Below, piece after piece: positions 25,741 to 33,900 of a DNA stretch of 64,000 nt. The DNA is taken from contig NZ_MZXV01000013.1 in NCBI RefSeq assembly GCF_003253745.1, positions 558,001-622,000 on the forward strand, given 5' to 3'. The notes under the pieces are model-generated. The model saw nothing but the letters and a program-made list of their open reading frames with translations. It searched no databases and was not told the DNA's origin. The position numbers and the translations under genes were made by a program. Position 1 is the first letter of the stretch, and every line of letters starts with the position of its first letter. Source of the DNA: Mesorhizobium kowhaii (GTDB taxonomy: Bacteria > Pseudomonadota > Alphaproteobacteria > Rhizobiales > Rhizobiaceae).

Positions 25741-26900
25741 GCACCGCTGAGGAAACCGACATTATCATCGTCGGCGGCGGCATTGCCGGCGCCGGAGCGG
25801 CCTTCGAGATTTCCCGTTCTGCAAAGGTGGTTCTCCTCGAGCGGGAAAGCCATTGCGGCTACCATACCACCGGCCGCTCGGCGGCGAGTTTTACCGAAAA
25901 CTACGGCAATGGCGTCATCCGCCGGATCGTGCTGGCGAGCCGTGCATTCCTGACCGAGCCGCCGGCCGGCTTCTCGGACTATCCGCTGCTCAGCAAGCGC
26001 GGCATGATCACGGTGGCGCGGAGCGACCAGCTCGACCTGTTGCACCAGGAGCTGGAGGCGGCGCGGGCGCTGGTTCCCTCGATCGTCGCAATGACGCCCG
26101 CCGAGGCAATTGCGCGCGTGCCGGTGCTGCGCGCTGATTATCTCGCCGGCGCTTACATCGAACCGCATTCGATGGATATCGACGTCAACGGCCTGCACCA
26201 GGGCTATCTGCGCGGTGCCCGTGCGCGCGGCGCCCGGATCCTCACCGATGCCGGCGTCAAGGCGATCGACCGGCAAGGCGGCCAATGGAGGGTCGAAACG
26301 CCAGTAGGAACGCTCCTTGCACCGAGGCTCGTCAATGCCGCCGGCGCCTGGGGCGATGAGATCGCCGTCATGGCCGGCGTGCGCCCGATCGGACTGCTGC
26401 CGAAGCGCCGCACCGCCTTCAACATTCCAGCGCCCGCCGGTGTCGACATCGCCGACTGGCCGCTGGTCAACGATGTCGGCGCCGAATTCTATTTCAAGCC
26501 GGATGCTGGGCAGTTGCTGGTCTCGCCGGCCGATGCGACGCCCTCAGTGCCGATGGACGCCTATGCCGAGGACATCGATGTCGCCATCGGCGCCGAGCGT
26601 TTGGGCCAGGCGACCACCATCGAGGTGCAGCGCGTATCGCGCTCATGGGCCGGCCTCAGAACCTTCGTCGCGGACGGCTCGCCGGTTGTCGGACCCGATG
26701 ACGAGGTTCCCGAGTTTATCTGGCTGGTCGGGCAGGGCGGCTACGGCATCAAGACCTCGCCCGCACTGTCGCGCGTCTGCGCCAGCCTGATCTGCGGCGG
26801 CGGCCTTCCGGACGATGTCACCAGGCAAGGCGTTGCGCTGTCGGATCTCACCCCGCAACGGCTGCGGGGTGCTGGTCTTCAGAAGGCTTCCGCGTCATGA
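25737..26900 (+). CDS. DAO-family FAD-dependent oxidoreductase (D-amino acid dehydrogenase-like)
   Basis: This 387-residue flavoprotein has the Rossmann motif VGGGIAGAGAAFEIS near residue 12, the GRSAASFTENYGN segment after the second strand, and the C-terminal GQGGYGIKTSPALSR, where FAD and substrate meet. The family oxidises amines such as D-amino acids, glycine or sarcosine to imines. I start at the ATG at 25737, overlapping the FrhB-like stop as ATGA; the 47-residue extension from 25596 is out of family. Its position after a D-carbamoylase makes D-amino acids the most likely substrate, and the RidA protein would process the imine. Confidence 0.86.
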   Translation: MSTAEETDIIIVGGGIAGAGAAFEISRSAKVVLLERESHCGYHTTGRSAASFTENYGNGVIRRIVLASRAFLTEPPAGFSDYPLLSKRGMITVARSDQLDLLHQELEAARALVPSIVAMTPAEAIARVPVLRADYLAGAYIEPHSMDIDVNGLHQGYLRGARARGARILTDAGVKAIDRQGGQWRVETPVGTLLAPRLVNAAGAWGDEIAVMAGVRPIGLLPKRRTAFNIPAPAGVDIADWPLVNDVGAEFYFKPDAGQLLVSPADATPSVPMDAYAEDIDVAIGAERLGQATTIEVQRVSRSWAGLRTFVADGSPVVGPDDEVPEFIWLVGQGGYGIKTSPALSRVCASLICGGGLPDDVTRQGVALSDLTPQRLRGAGLQKASAS

Positions 26901-28174
26901 CAACTGCCAGCCTGACGGCAGGCGGCAGGCTTGCCGGGAGCGTGCTGGAAAGACTAGCGGAAACCACGACCGATGCACCTGGGATAACCAGGGTCGCCTA
27001 CGGTCCCGGCGAGCGTTTTGCCCACGACCTCGTCCGCAAGGAAGCGGAAAAGCTCGGCGCCACGGCGCGCGTCGATGCGGCCGGCAATCTCTATTTGACG
27101 CTGAAAGGCCGCAACCCTGACCTGCCGGCGATCGTCATCGGCTCGCATCTCGACAGCGTACCGCATGGCGGCAATTTCGACGGCGCTGCCGGTGTCGTCG
27201 CGGGCCTTGCGGTGATGGCCGAACTGGTCGGCCAGAAGATACAGCCCGCGCGCGATCTGATCCTGATGGTGACGCGGGCCGAGGAGGCGGTTTGGTTTCC
27301 TCTGTCCTATCCCGGCAGCCAGGCCGCACTCGGCCTGCTGGAGCCGCAAGCACTCGAGGCAAGGCGATCCGACAGCGGCCGGACCTTGGCCGAACACATG
27401 CTGGAGGAAGGCTTCGATCCCGACGCTGTCAGGCGCGGCGTGTCGGGGATCGACACCAGCCGTATCGCGGCTTTCGTCGAAGTCCATATCGAGCAGGGCC
27501 CGCGGCTGGTCGCCGCCGGCGTGCCAGTCGGCATCGTCACCGGCATCGCCGGCGGCTTTCGCTATGTCGACGCAACCTGCCTCGGCGCCTATGGCCATTC
27601 CGGCGCCGAGCCGCGCTTCGCCAGGCATGACAGCGTACTTGGCTTTGCCGATCTGGTCGCCGGCCTCGAAGCGGAATGGGACGCGCTCGAGCGCGAAGGC
27701 CACGAGGCCACCATCACCTTCGGCCGGGTACAATCCGATCCGAGCCAGCATGGCGGCAGCCGCGTGCTTGGCGAACTTCGCTTCACGCTAGATGTACGCA
27801 GCGCGGAGGCTGCGGTGCTGGAACGGATCGAGGCGCGGCTTCAAGCGCTCTTCGCCGAAGTCGGTGCCAAACGTGGAGTGGTGTTCGAAGCCGGGCCACG
27901 GTTCACCTGGGAGCCCGCGACCATGGCGCCCGCGCTGATCGTCGGGCTCGATCGCGCCGCCCAGGACATGCAGATGCGCGTGCCCCATGTGCCGAGCGGC
28001 GCCGGGCATGATGCGGCCACCTTTGCCGGCGCCAGCGTTCCCAGCGCCATGCTGTTCGTGCGCAATGAGAACGGCAGCCACAATCCGCATGAAAGCATGG
28101 AAATCGCCGATCTCGATCAGGCGATCCGTCTGCTTTTCCGCTTCGTCACCGACTTCGACCGAGGGCATCCATGA
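26897..28174 (+). CDS. M20-family Zn hydrolase (N-carbamoyl-L-amino acid hydrolase / allantoate amidohydrolase type)
   Basis: The 425-residue protein has the AllC/HyuC pattern of peptidase family M20. Metal ligands are visible in IGSHLDSVPHGGNFDGAAGV, ILMVTRAEEAV and VEVHIEQGPRL, with a dimerisation domain carrying ATCLGAYGHSGAEPR, and VPSGAGHDAATFA near the C-terminus. Relatives release ammonia and CO2 from N-carbamoyl-L-amino acids or allantoate. One deviation is TRAEEAVWFPLS, where many relatives have EEEGSRF. It overlaps its neighbours by ATGA on both sides. With the D-carbamoylase it could give the operon both stereospecificities. Confidence 0.87.
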   Translation: MTTASLTAGGRLAGSVLERLAETTTDAPGITRVAYGPGERFAHDLVRKEAEKLGATARVDAAGNLYLTLKGRNPDLPAIVIGSHLDSVPHGGNFDGAAGVVAGLAVMAELVGQKIQPARDLILMVTRAEEAVWFPLSYPGSQAALGLLEPQALEARRSDSGRTLAEHMLEEGFDPDAVRRGVSGIDTSRIAAFVEVHIEQGPRLVAAGVPVGIVTGIAGGFRYVDATCLGAYGHSGAEPRFARHDSVLGFADLVAGLEAEWDALEREGHEATITFGRVQSDPSQHGGSRVLGELRFTLDVRSAEAAVLERIEARLQALFAEVGAKRGVVFEAGPRFTWEPATMAPALIVGLDRAAQDMQMRVPHVPSGAGHDAATFAGASVPSAMLFVRNENGSHNPHESMEIADLDQAIRLLFRFVTDFDRGHP

Positions 28175-28836
28175 ATCTCGCCAAATCAGCTCTGCTCGCC
28201 ATCGACCTGCAGAACGAATACCGCCCCGGTGCCGCCTGGCCGGTCGTCGGTTACGACGCGGTCCTCGACAATGCTGCCCGCCTGATCGCCGCTGCGCGTG
28301 CGGCGGGCCTGCCCATCATCCATGCTCAGGCCTGGGTCAAACCGGAAGAGCGCAAGGGCTACGCAAGGCAGGAGGAGATCCTGACCGAGGAATTCCGCTC
28401 CGCCGTGGCGGGCAGCAGCGGCGCTGAGATCTGTGCCGAGGTGGCACCGCTGCCCGGCGACATCGTCATCCACAAGCACTGGCCGAGCGTTTTCCGCAGG
28501 ACCGATCTTTCGCCGCGCCTCGAAGCAATTGGGATCGAGAACCTGATGATCACCGGCGTGCTGACCGACAGCTGCGTGAGCGAGAGCGTGTTCGATGCCG
28601 TCTATCAGGGGTTCCGCGTCTGGCTGGTCAAGGACGCCTGCGGCAGCATGAGCGAGGCCATGCACCGCACCGGCATGCTCGACATGGCCAACCGTCTCTA
28701 CGGCGGTGGCATATTGCGCATGGCCGAGGCATTGAAGGCGCTGGCCGGCCAGCCCTTTGACGGCTGGCGCTGCACGCGGCCGGTGGAGTTCACCTATACG
28801 CTGGAAACCGTCGACCGGCTTTATGAAGCCTTGTGA
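28171..28836 (+). CDS. Isochorismatase-fold amidase
   Basis: A 221-residue isochorismatase-like hydrolase. The catalytic aspartate is in LLAIDLQNEYRPGAAWPV, a lysine in IVIHKHWPSVF and the nucleophilic cysteine in ITGVLTDSCVSESV. N-carbamoylsarcosine amidase and related ureido hydrolases share this pattern, which fits the hydantoin/carbamoyl theme. It overlaps the M20 hydrolase gene by ATGA. Its 3' end overlaps the convergent D-aminoacylase gene by 16 bases. Confidence 0.87.
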   Translation: MNLAKSALLAIDLQNEYRPGAAWPVVGYDAVLDNAARLIAAARAAGLPIIHAQAWVKPEERKGYARQEEILTEEFRSAVAGSSGAEICAEVAPLPGDIVIHKHWPSVFRRTDLSPRLEAIGIENLMITGVLTDSCVSESVFDAVYQGFRVWLVKDACGSMSEAMHRTGMLDMANRLYGGGILRMAEALKALAGQPFDGWRCTRPVEFTYTLETVDRLYEAL

Positions 28837-30320
28837 TGGGCGCCACATCCACACCTGTCGGCCTTGACGGTCGCGGTTGAAGGAGAGGGGCGCAGCACCG
28901 CGCCCGGCAGCGCGCCGGTCGCCTTGCCGTCGCGCCAAACGGAGATGCCGTTGACGAAGACATGCTCGATGCCGGCGGCAGGCTGGCGCGGCGCCTCGAA
29001 GGTCGCGGTGTCGATCACCGTCTCCGGGTCGAAGATCGTCAGATCGGCGAAATTGCCAACCGCCAGCGTGCCCCGCTGCTGGATGCCGAATTCGCTCGCG
29101 GGCAGGCCAGTCATGCGATGCACGGCCTCTTCCAGACTGAACAGGCCGACATCGCGGGCATAGTGGCCGAGCACGCGCGGGAACGTACCCCACAGGCGTG
29201 GATGCGGATGGATGTCATGCGGCAGGCCGTCTGACCCGACCATGCTGCGCGGATGGGCGAGGATGGTGCGCACATCGTTCTCGTCGAGCTGGAAATAGAC
29301 GGCGCCCGCCGGCAACAGCCGCCGGCCCGCCTCGCGTTCGCTGCAATTCCATTCGCGGGCGATGTCGGCAATTTCGCGATTGGCCATCTCGGGATGCGGC
29401 GTGGACCAGGTGATGAGGACCTTCAGTCCGGTGTCGCAGCGCTCCAGCCGAAAAACAGTGGAGCTTGCGGCATAGGGGTAGACATCCATGCCGATGTCCA
29501 TGGTTTTCCGCGCGCGGTCGATCCGCTTCAGGGAAGGTCCGCTCTTGCCGAAATTGGCGCGGCCAGTGCACTGGTGGTGGGAGATGAACAGCTTGCCGCC
29601 GGCATGGCCGGCGATGTCGATGGCCTCTTCGATCGCCTCATCCATCGTCTCGAAGTAATTGCGCGTATGGGTGACATAGGGCCCGCCGAGGCTTGCCGCC
29701 GTCGCTGCCAGCGCCTTGACCTCGGCGGTCGAGGACTTGACGGCCGGCGGATAGTCGAGGCCGGTGCTGAGGCCGAACGCGCCCTCGGCCATCGCCTGCG
29801 CCACCGCTTGCTGCATTCGCGCCGTTTCCGCTTCATTGGCGGCTCGGTCGGTGACCGGCATGACCCGCTGACGCAAGGTGGTGTGGCCGACGAGCAAGGC
29901 CGCGTTGGTGGCGATGCCGTGTTGCCGGAGCTCGGCGACGTAATCGGCGAAGCGATCGAAGCGGAAATTCTCCTGTCCGCCAACCAAGGTGAAAGGCGGC
30001 GGCGGTGCGCTGTCCAGCAGCAAGGGAGCCAAGCTTATCCCGCAATTGCCGGCGATCACCGTCGTCACCCCCTGGCTGATCTTCGGGTCCATGCCATGCG
30101 GCGCCAGCAGCGCGCCATCGTCATGGGTATGCACGTCGATGAAGCCCGGCGCGACGATCTTGCCCGCAGCGTCGATCTCTTGCGTGCCGCGCGCATCGCC
30201 CAACGCGCCAATGGCGGCGATCCTGTCGCCGGCGACGGCGAGATCGGCCTCGAAACGCCTCGAACCGTCGCCTGAAATCAGCGTCGCATGGCGTATGACG
30301 AGGTCATAGAGCATCGGGGA
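28821..30320 (-). CDS. N-acyl-D-amino-acid deacylase (D-aminoacylase) family amidohydrolase
   Basis: About 499 residues, amidohydrolase superfamily. FIDVHTHDDGALL (HxH), GNCGISLAPL with the metal-binding cysteine typical of D-aminoacylases, TRNYFET with HTR, SHHQCTGRANFGKS and GSDGLPHDIHPHPR with the catalytic aspartate are all present. It would release D-amino acids or related amines from N-acyl forms. Start is uncertain: ATG at 30320 or 30311 behind GAGGAA, or GTG at 30353, which overlaps the upstream stop. It ends the MmgE-DapA-dehydrogenase-MttB operon. The C-terminal tail is cysteine- and histidine-rich (CGCGAHH). Confidence 0.86.
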   Translation of the reverse strand, partial: SPMLYDLVIRHATLISGDGSRRFEADLAVAGDRIAAIGALGDARGTQEIDAAGKIVAPGFIDVHTHDDGALLAPHGMDPKISQGVTTVIAGNCGISLAPLLLDSAPPPPFTLVGGQENFRFDRFADYVAELRQHGIATNAALLVGHTTLRQRVMPVTDRAANEAETARMQQAVAQAMAEGAFGLSTGLDYPPAVKSSTAEVKALAATAASLGGPYVTHTRNYFETMDEAIEEAIDIAGHAGGKLFISHHQCTGRANFGKSGPSLKRIDRARKTMDIGMDVYPYAASSTVFRLERCDTGLKVLITWSTPHPEMANREIADIAREWNCSEREAGRRLLPAGAVYFQLDENDVRTILAHPRSMVGSDGLPHDIHPHPRLWGTFPRVLGHYARDVGLFSLEEAVHRMTGLPASEFGIQQRGTLAVGNFADLTIFDPETVIDTATFEAPRQPAAGIEHVFVNGISVWRDGKATGALPGAVLRPSPSTATVKADRCGCGAHHKAS

Positions 30321-30352
30321 CATTTCCTCTTCTGACTTCGGAAGTGCGGCCA

Positions 30353-31894
30353 CTAACCTTCCGGATTGGCGGCGATCTCTTCGCGACGGCGCGCAACATA
30401 GGCGTCGAGCTCTTCGCGGACCGAGGCGTCCATGACCGGCTCTTCGTAGTCATGCAGCGCCTGCTGCCAGAGTTCGGTGGCCCGTTCGAGTGCATCCTTG
30501 CCGCCAGCCTCCTGCCAGGCGCCATGGTTCTGCCAGTTGGATAGCATCGGCTGGTAGAAGGCGGTCGTGTAGCGCGACATGGTGTGCTCGGCGCCGAAGA
30601 AGTGGCCACCGGCCGGCACGGACTTGATCGCTTCAAAGCCGAGATCGTCCTCCTCGAACGGCAACGGGCGCAAAAACTCCATCATGTTCTGCAGGATCTC
30701 GACATCGAGGACGAGCTTTTCATAGGAAGCTGTCAGCCCGCCCTCCAGCCAGCCGGCCGCATGGTAGATCAGGTTGGCGCCGCCGAGCACCGCGCCCCAC
30801 GTCGCCATTTCCGTCTCATAGGCCGCCTGCAGGTCGACCACGTTCGACGCATTCGCATTGGAGGTGCGGTAGGGGAGGTTGTAGCGCCGCGCCAACTGGC
30901 CGGCGATGATGTTGGCCTTGGCGTTCTCCGGCGTGCCGAAGGCCGGCGCGCCCGACTTCATGTCGACGTTGGAGGTGAAGGCGCCATACATCACCGGCGT
31001 GCCCGGATTGACGAGCTGCGTCAGCACCACGCCGAACAGCGCTTCGGCGTTCTGCTGGCAGAGTGCCGCCGCGAGCGTGACCGGTGTCATCGCGCCCATC
31101 AGCGTGAAGGGGGTGACGGTCACCGGCTGGCCGTGCTCGGCCATCGCGATCAGGCCCTCGGCCATGGCGTCGTCGAACAGGCGCGGCGAGTTGATCGATA
31201 TGATCGTCGTCACCCCCGGCGAGGCGCGCATCTCCTCGACGCTGATGCCGCGCGCGATCGCCATCATGTTGATCCCGTCCATGGCCCTGGCGCGGCCGAT
31301 CGCCGTGCAGTGGAAGCTGAGGTCGCTCAGCGTCAGGTTGGCATAGTAGGTGTCCAGATGGCGCGAATTGGCCGGCAGTTCCATCGGCGCCACCACCTGG
31401 TTGCCGATGACGTGAATGGCGTTGAAGTGGTGCGCGAGCCGGATGAAATTCTGGTAGTCGGCAAGATTGCCCTGGCGGCGGCCATTGATCCGGTCATGGA
31501 CATTGGGCGGGCCTGCGACCAGGCCGAACACCAGCGAATTGCCGCCAAGATGGATCTGCTTTGCCGGATTGCGGCTGGTCAACGTGAAGGACGACGGCAT
31601 AGCGCGCAACGCTTCGCGCACCAGGCTTTCGTCGATCCTGATGGTCTTGTTCTCACGGTCGACGATGGCGCCTGCGGCAGCGAACAGGTCCATCACCCGG
31701 TCGCTCATGACGCGGATGCCGAGTTCGGAAAGGATGCGCATCGACGTGTCATGCAGCCGCTCCATCCGCTCCTCATCCAGAAGCTGCATGGGCGGATAGG
31801 GGTTCTCCACATGTTGCCAGGGCAGTTGCGCGATGCCGCCGCCGCCACGTTCCAGCCTCGATCTGCGGCCACCGCCGCGCCTGTCCTGGGTCAT
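30353..31894 (-). CDS. MttB-family methyltransferase, non-pyrrolysine type
   Basis: A 513-residue member of the trimethylamine methyltransferase superfamily. It reads through without an in-frame amber codon, so it lacks pyrrolysine. Non-pyrrolysine relatives demethylate glycine betaine, proline betaine, carnitine or similar quaternary amines and pass the methyl group to a corrinoid protein. Visible blocks include LVAGPPNVHDR, TIISINSPRLFDD and MYGAFTSNVDMKSGAPAFG. No corrinoid-binding protein or corrinoid methyltransferase gene lies in the window, so partners must be elsewhere. The N-terminus is glycine/arginine-rich and probably disordered. Confidence 0.87.
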   Translation of the reverse strand: MTQDRRGGGRRSRLERGGGGIAQLPWQHVENPYPPMQLLDEERMERLHDTSMRILSELGIRVMSDRVMDLFAAAGAIVDRENKTIRIDESLVREALRAMPSSFTLTSRNPAKQIHLGGNSLVFGLVAGPPNVHDRINGRRQGNLADYQNFIRLAHHFNAIHVIGNQVVAPMELPANSRHLDTYYANLTLSDLSFHCTAIGRARAMDGINMMAIARGISVEEMRASPGVTTIISINSPRLFDDAMAEGLIAMAEHGQPVTVTPFTLMGAMTPVTLAAALCQQNAEALFGVVLTQLVNPGTPVMYGAFTSNVDMKSGAPAFGTPENAKANIIAGQLARRYNLPYRTSNANASNVVDLQAAYETEMATWGAVLGGANLIYHAAGWLEGGLTASYEKLVLDVEILQNMMEFLRPLPFEEDDLGFEAIKSVPAGGHFFGAEHTMSRYTTAFYQPMLSNWQNHGAWQEAGGKDALERATELWQQALHDYEEPVMDASVREELDAYVARRREEIAANPEG

Positions 31895-31916
31895 ATGACT
31901 GCCTTCCCTCCCGGCC

Positions 31917-32885
31917 TTAGTAGCCGCGCTCCGGATTCACCACGTTCTCGAGCGGCTCACCGCTGCGATAGCGCGTCAGATTGTCGGCAAACATGCGCAC
32001 CGACTTGACGTCCCAGCTCTCGTAGACCGCTGCGCAATGCGGGGTGATGGCGACATTGTCGTAGCCCCACAAAGGATGATCGGCCGGCAGCGGCTCAGTC
32101 GCAAAGACATCCAGCGCGGCACCCTTGATACGCTTGCCGTCAAGAGCTTCGAGCAGTGCGGCCTCGTCGACCACGCCGCCGCGCGAGATGTCGATGAGCA
32201 CGGCGGAAAGCTTCATCGCGGCGAAGGCCGCTTTGCCGAACAGGCCGCGCGTGCTGGGCAGCAGCGGTACGCAGCCGACGATGAAATCGGCGCGCCCAAG
32301 CAGCGTCAGCAGCGCATCCGGTCCATGCACCTCGTCGAGGCAAGGCATTGATCTTGGCCGTGCGCGTATGCCAAGCGTGCGCATGCCCATGGCCTGTGCG
32401 CGGCTTGCGACGGCCGTGCCCGTCTTGCCGAGGCCGATGATAAGAACCGTCTTGCCCTCGATCGGCTCGACACGACCTCCGCCCCAAAGACGTGCCTGCT
32501 GGCGGCGCTCAAAGCCGCGCAGGTCGAGCGAGAAGGACAGCATCGCGCCGAGCGCATATTCCGCCAGCATGCCAGCGGCAACGCCAGCAGCGTTCGTCAC
32601 CACAAGCCGCTCCGGGTCCCAACGCCCGAGATGATCCGTGCCGGAGCCGCCGATCGATACCCATTTCACGGTCGGGCTTTCGACGAGGGCCTGCCGCGGA
32701 TATCGCGGCGTGCCGTCGAAGCGGACGGAATAAACCACTTCCGCCGCCACGCGCCCGATCAGTTCGGGAAGAGCGGCGTAGCTGTCGCAGGCGTGGACCA
32801 CGAGATCCGGATGCGTCTCCTTGAGCACCGCCAGCGCTGTGGCCGGCCGATCGGTATGCAGGATGACGGACGGGCGAGGGGACAT
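31917..32885 (-). CDS. D-2-hydroxyacid dehydrogenase family protein
   Basis: A 322-residue NAD(P)-dependent dehydrogenase. The nucleotide-binding GLGKTGTAVA is near residue 145, the substrate-binding arginine in IDISRGGVVDE, a glutamate in DVFATEPLP, and the catalytic histidine in ITPHCAAV. I start at the ATG at 32885, ten bases after the DapA-like stop; the upstream extension to 32987 is out of family. It should interconvert a 2-oxo acid and 2-hydroxy acid in the pathway of this operon. Confidence 0.88.
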   Translation of the reverse strand: MSPRPSVILHTDRPATALAVLKETHPDLVVHACDSYAALPELIGRVAAEVVYSVRFDGTPRYPRQALVESPTVKWVSIGGSGTDHLGRWDPERLVVTNAAGVAAGMLAEYALGAMLSFSLDLRGFERRQQARLWGGGRVEPIEGKTVLIIGLGKTGTAVASRAQAMGMRTLGIRARPRSMPCLDEVHGPDALLTLLGRADFIVGCVPLLPSTRGLFGKAAFAAMKLSAVLIDISRGGVVDEAALLEALDGKRIKGAALDVFATEPLPADHPLWGYDNVAITPHCAAVYESWDVKSVRMFADNLTRYRSGEPLENVVNPERGY

Positions 32886-32895
32886 GATGCCGGTC

Positions 32896-33807
32896 TCAGC
32901 TCCGGCGGCCAATGTGATCGGCCGAAGGACCGAGCGCGGCAAGCAGCCTCTCGCCGTTTTCGAGCGTTGCATTCTCATGCGGCGCACGCAGGTTCAGCCA
33001 ACGCCTGTCGCCGGAACGCACCGCCAGCACGGCCTTCATCGCGGGGATCAGTCCGGCATCCTGGATGATCTTGCGGAACGCCTTGATCGCCGCATCCGCC
33101 TCGGCAACGTCCTTTCCTGTGATCGTTGCGTCGTAGAGGGCCCGGATGGCGGCCGCATTGAGGTTGACGGTGGCCGAGATGCAGCCCGCCGCGCCGCTGG
33201 CAAGGCCCCTGGTCAGCTGCGCTTCCGAGCTCGGGAAGACCGCAACCTTGGGCGCTGCGGTAATCACTGCAGCCGTGTTGTTCCAGTCGCCGGCGCTGTC
33301 CTTGTAGGCGACCACGATTTCGGGAAACGCCTCATTCAGCTTGGCGGTCAGCGCCGGGCTCACGGGCACGCCCGAATTCTGCGGGATGTGGTAGAGGATC
33401 ATGCGCATTGCAGGGCTCGCCACCCGTTCGATCAGCTCGCTGTAGTAGCGGGCCTGGCCGTTGTCGCCGGCAGCCGTGTAGAAGAAGGATGGCAGCACCA
33501 TCACGCCGGCACAGCCGAGCCCGACCGCATGGGTCGACAGCTCGACGGTCTCGGGCAGGGCGGTGACGCCGGTTCCGGGCATCAGTTGGCTTGGCGAAAT
33601 GCCTGCCTCGATCAACCATTCCAGGGCCTGCACGCGTTCGCGCACAGAAAGCGACAACGCCTCGCCCGTGGTGCCGAACGGCGACAGGAAATGCGCTCCC
33701 TGATCCAGCACCCATTTGGCATGCGATATCCAGAGATCACGTGCGATGCGGCCGTCGTTTTCGAACGGCGTCAGGATCGGTGCGATAGTTCCTTGCGGGC
33801 GGGTCAT
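32896..33807 (-). CDS. DapA/NAL-family Schiff-base lyase or aldolase
   Basis: A 303-residue TIM-barrel protein of the dihydrodipicolinate synthase/N-acetylneuraminate lyase family. The pyruvate carboxylate motif GTTGE, the catalytic tyrosine in ILYHIPQNSG and the Schiff-base lysine in VVAYKDSAGD are all present. The ATG at 33807 has AGGA upstream. Because it sits in a catabolic operon with a hydroxyacid dehydrogenase and an MmgE/PrpD protein, it probably cleaves a 2-oxo acid to pyruvate and an aldehyde rather than making lysine. Confidence 0.88.
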   Translation of the reverse strand: MTRPQGTIAPILTPFENDGRIARDLWISHAKWVLDQGAHFLSPFGTTGEALSLSVRERVQALEWLIEAGISPSQLMPGTGVTALPETVELSTHAVGLGCAGVMVLPSFFYTAAGDNGQARYYSELIERVASPAMRMILYHIPQNSGVPVSPALTAKLNEAFPEIVVAYKDSAGDWNNTAAVITAAPKVAVFPSSEAQLTRGLASGAAGCISATVNLNAAAIRALYDATITGKDVAEADAAIKAFRKIIQDAGLIPAMKAVLAVRSGDRRWLNLRAPHENATLENGERLLAALGPSADHIGRRS

Positions 33808-33900
33808 GAGTGTCCTGTGTTGATGATGCGGTTCCGTGCAGTGCTTGGCCGCCGCCGACAATGACGACGCCATAGTCCAGCGGCCTGAGTGGCATCTAGC

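Noticed and set aside
30353..31894. Pyrrolysine-containing MttB
   Set aside because: The frame is full length without an in-frame TAG, so it belongs to the non-pyrrolysine branch.
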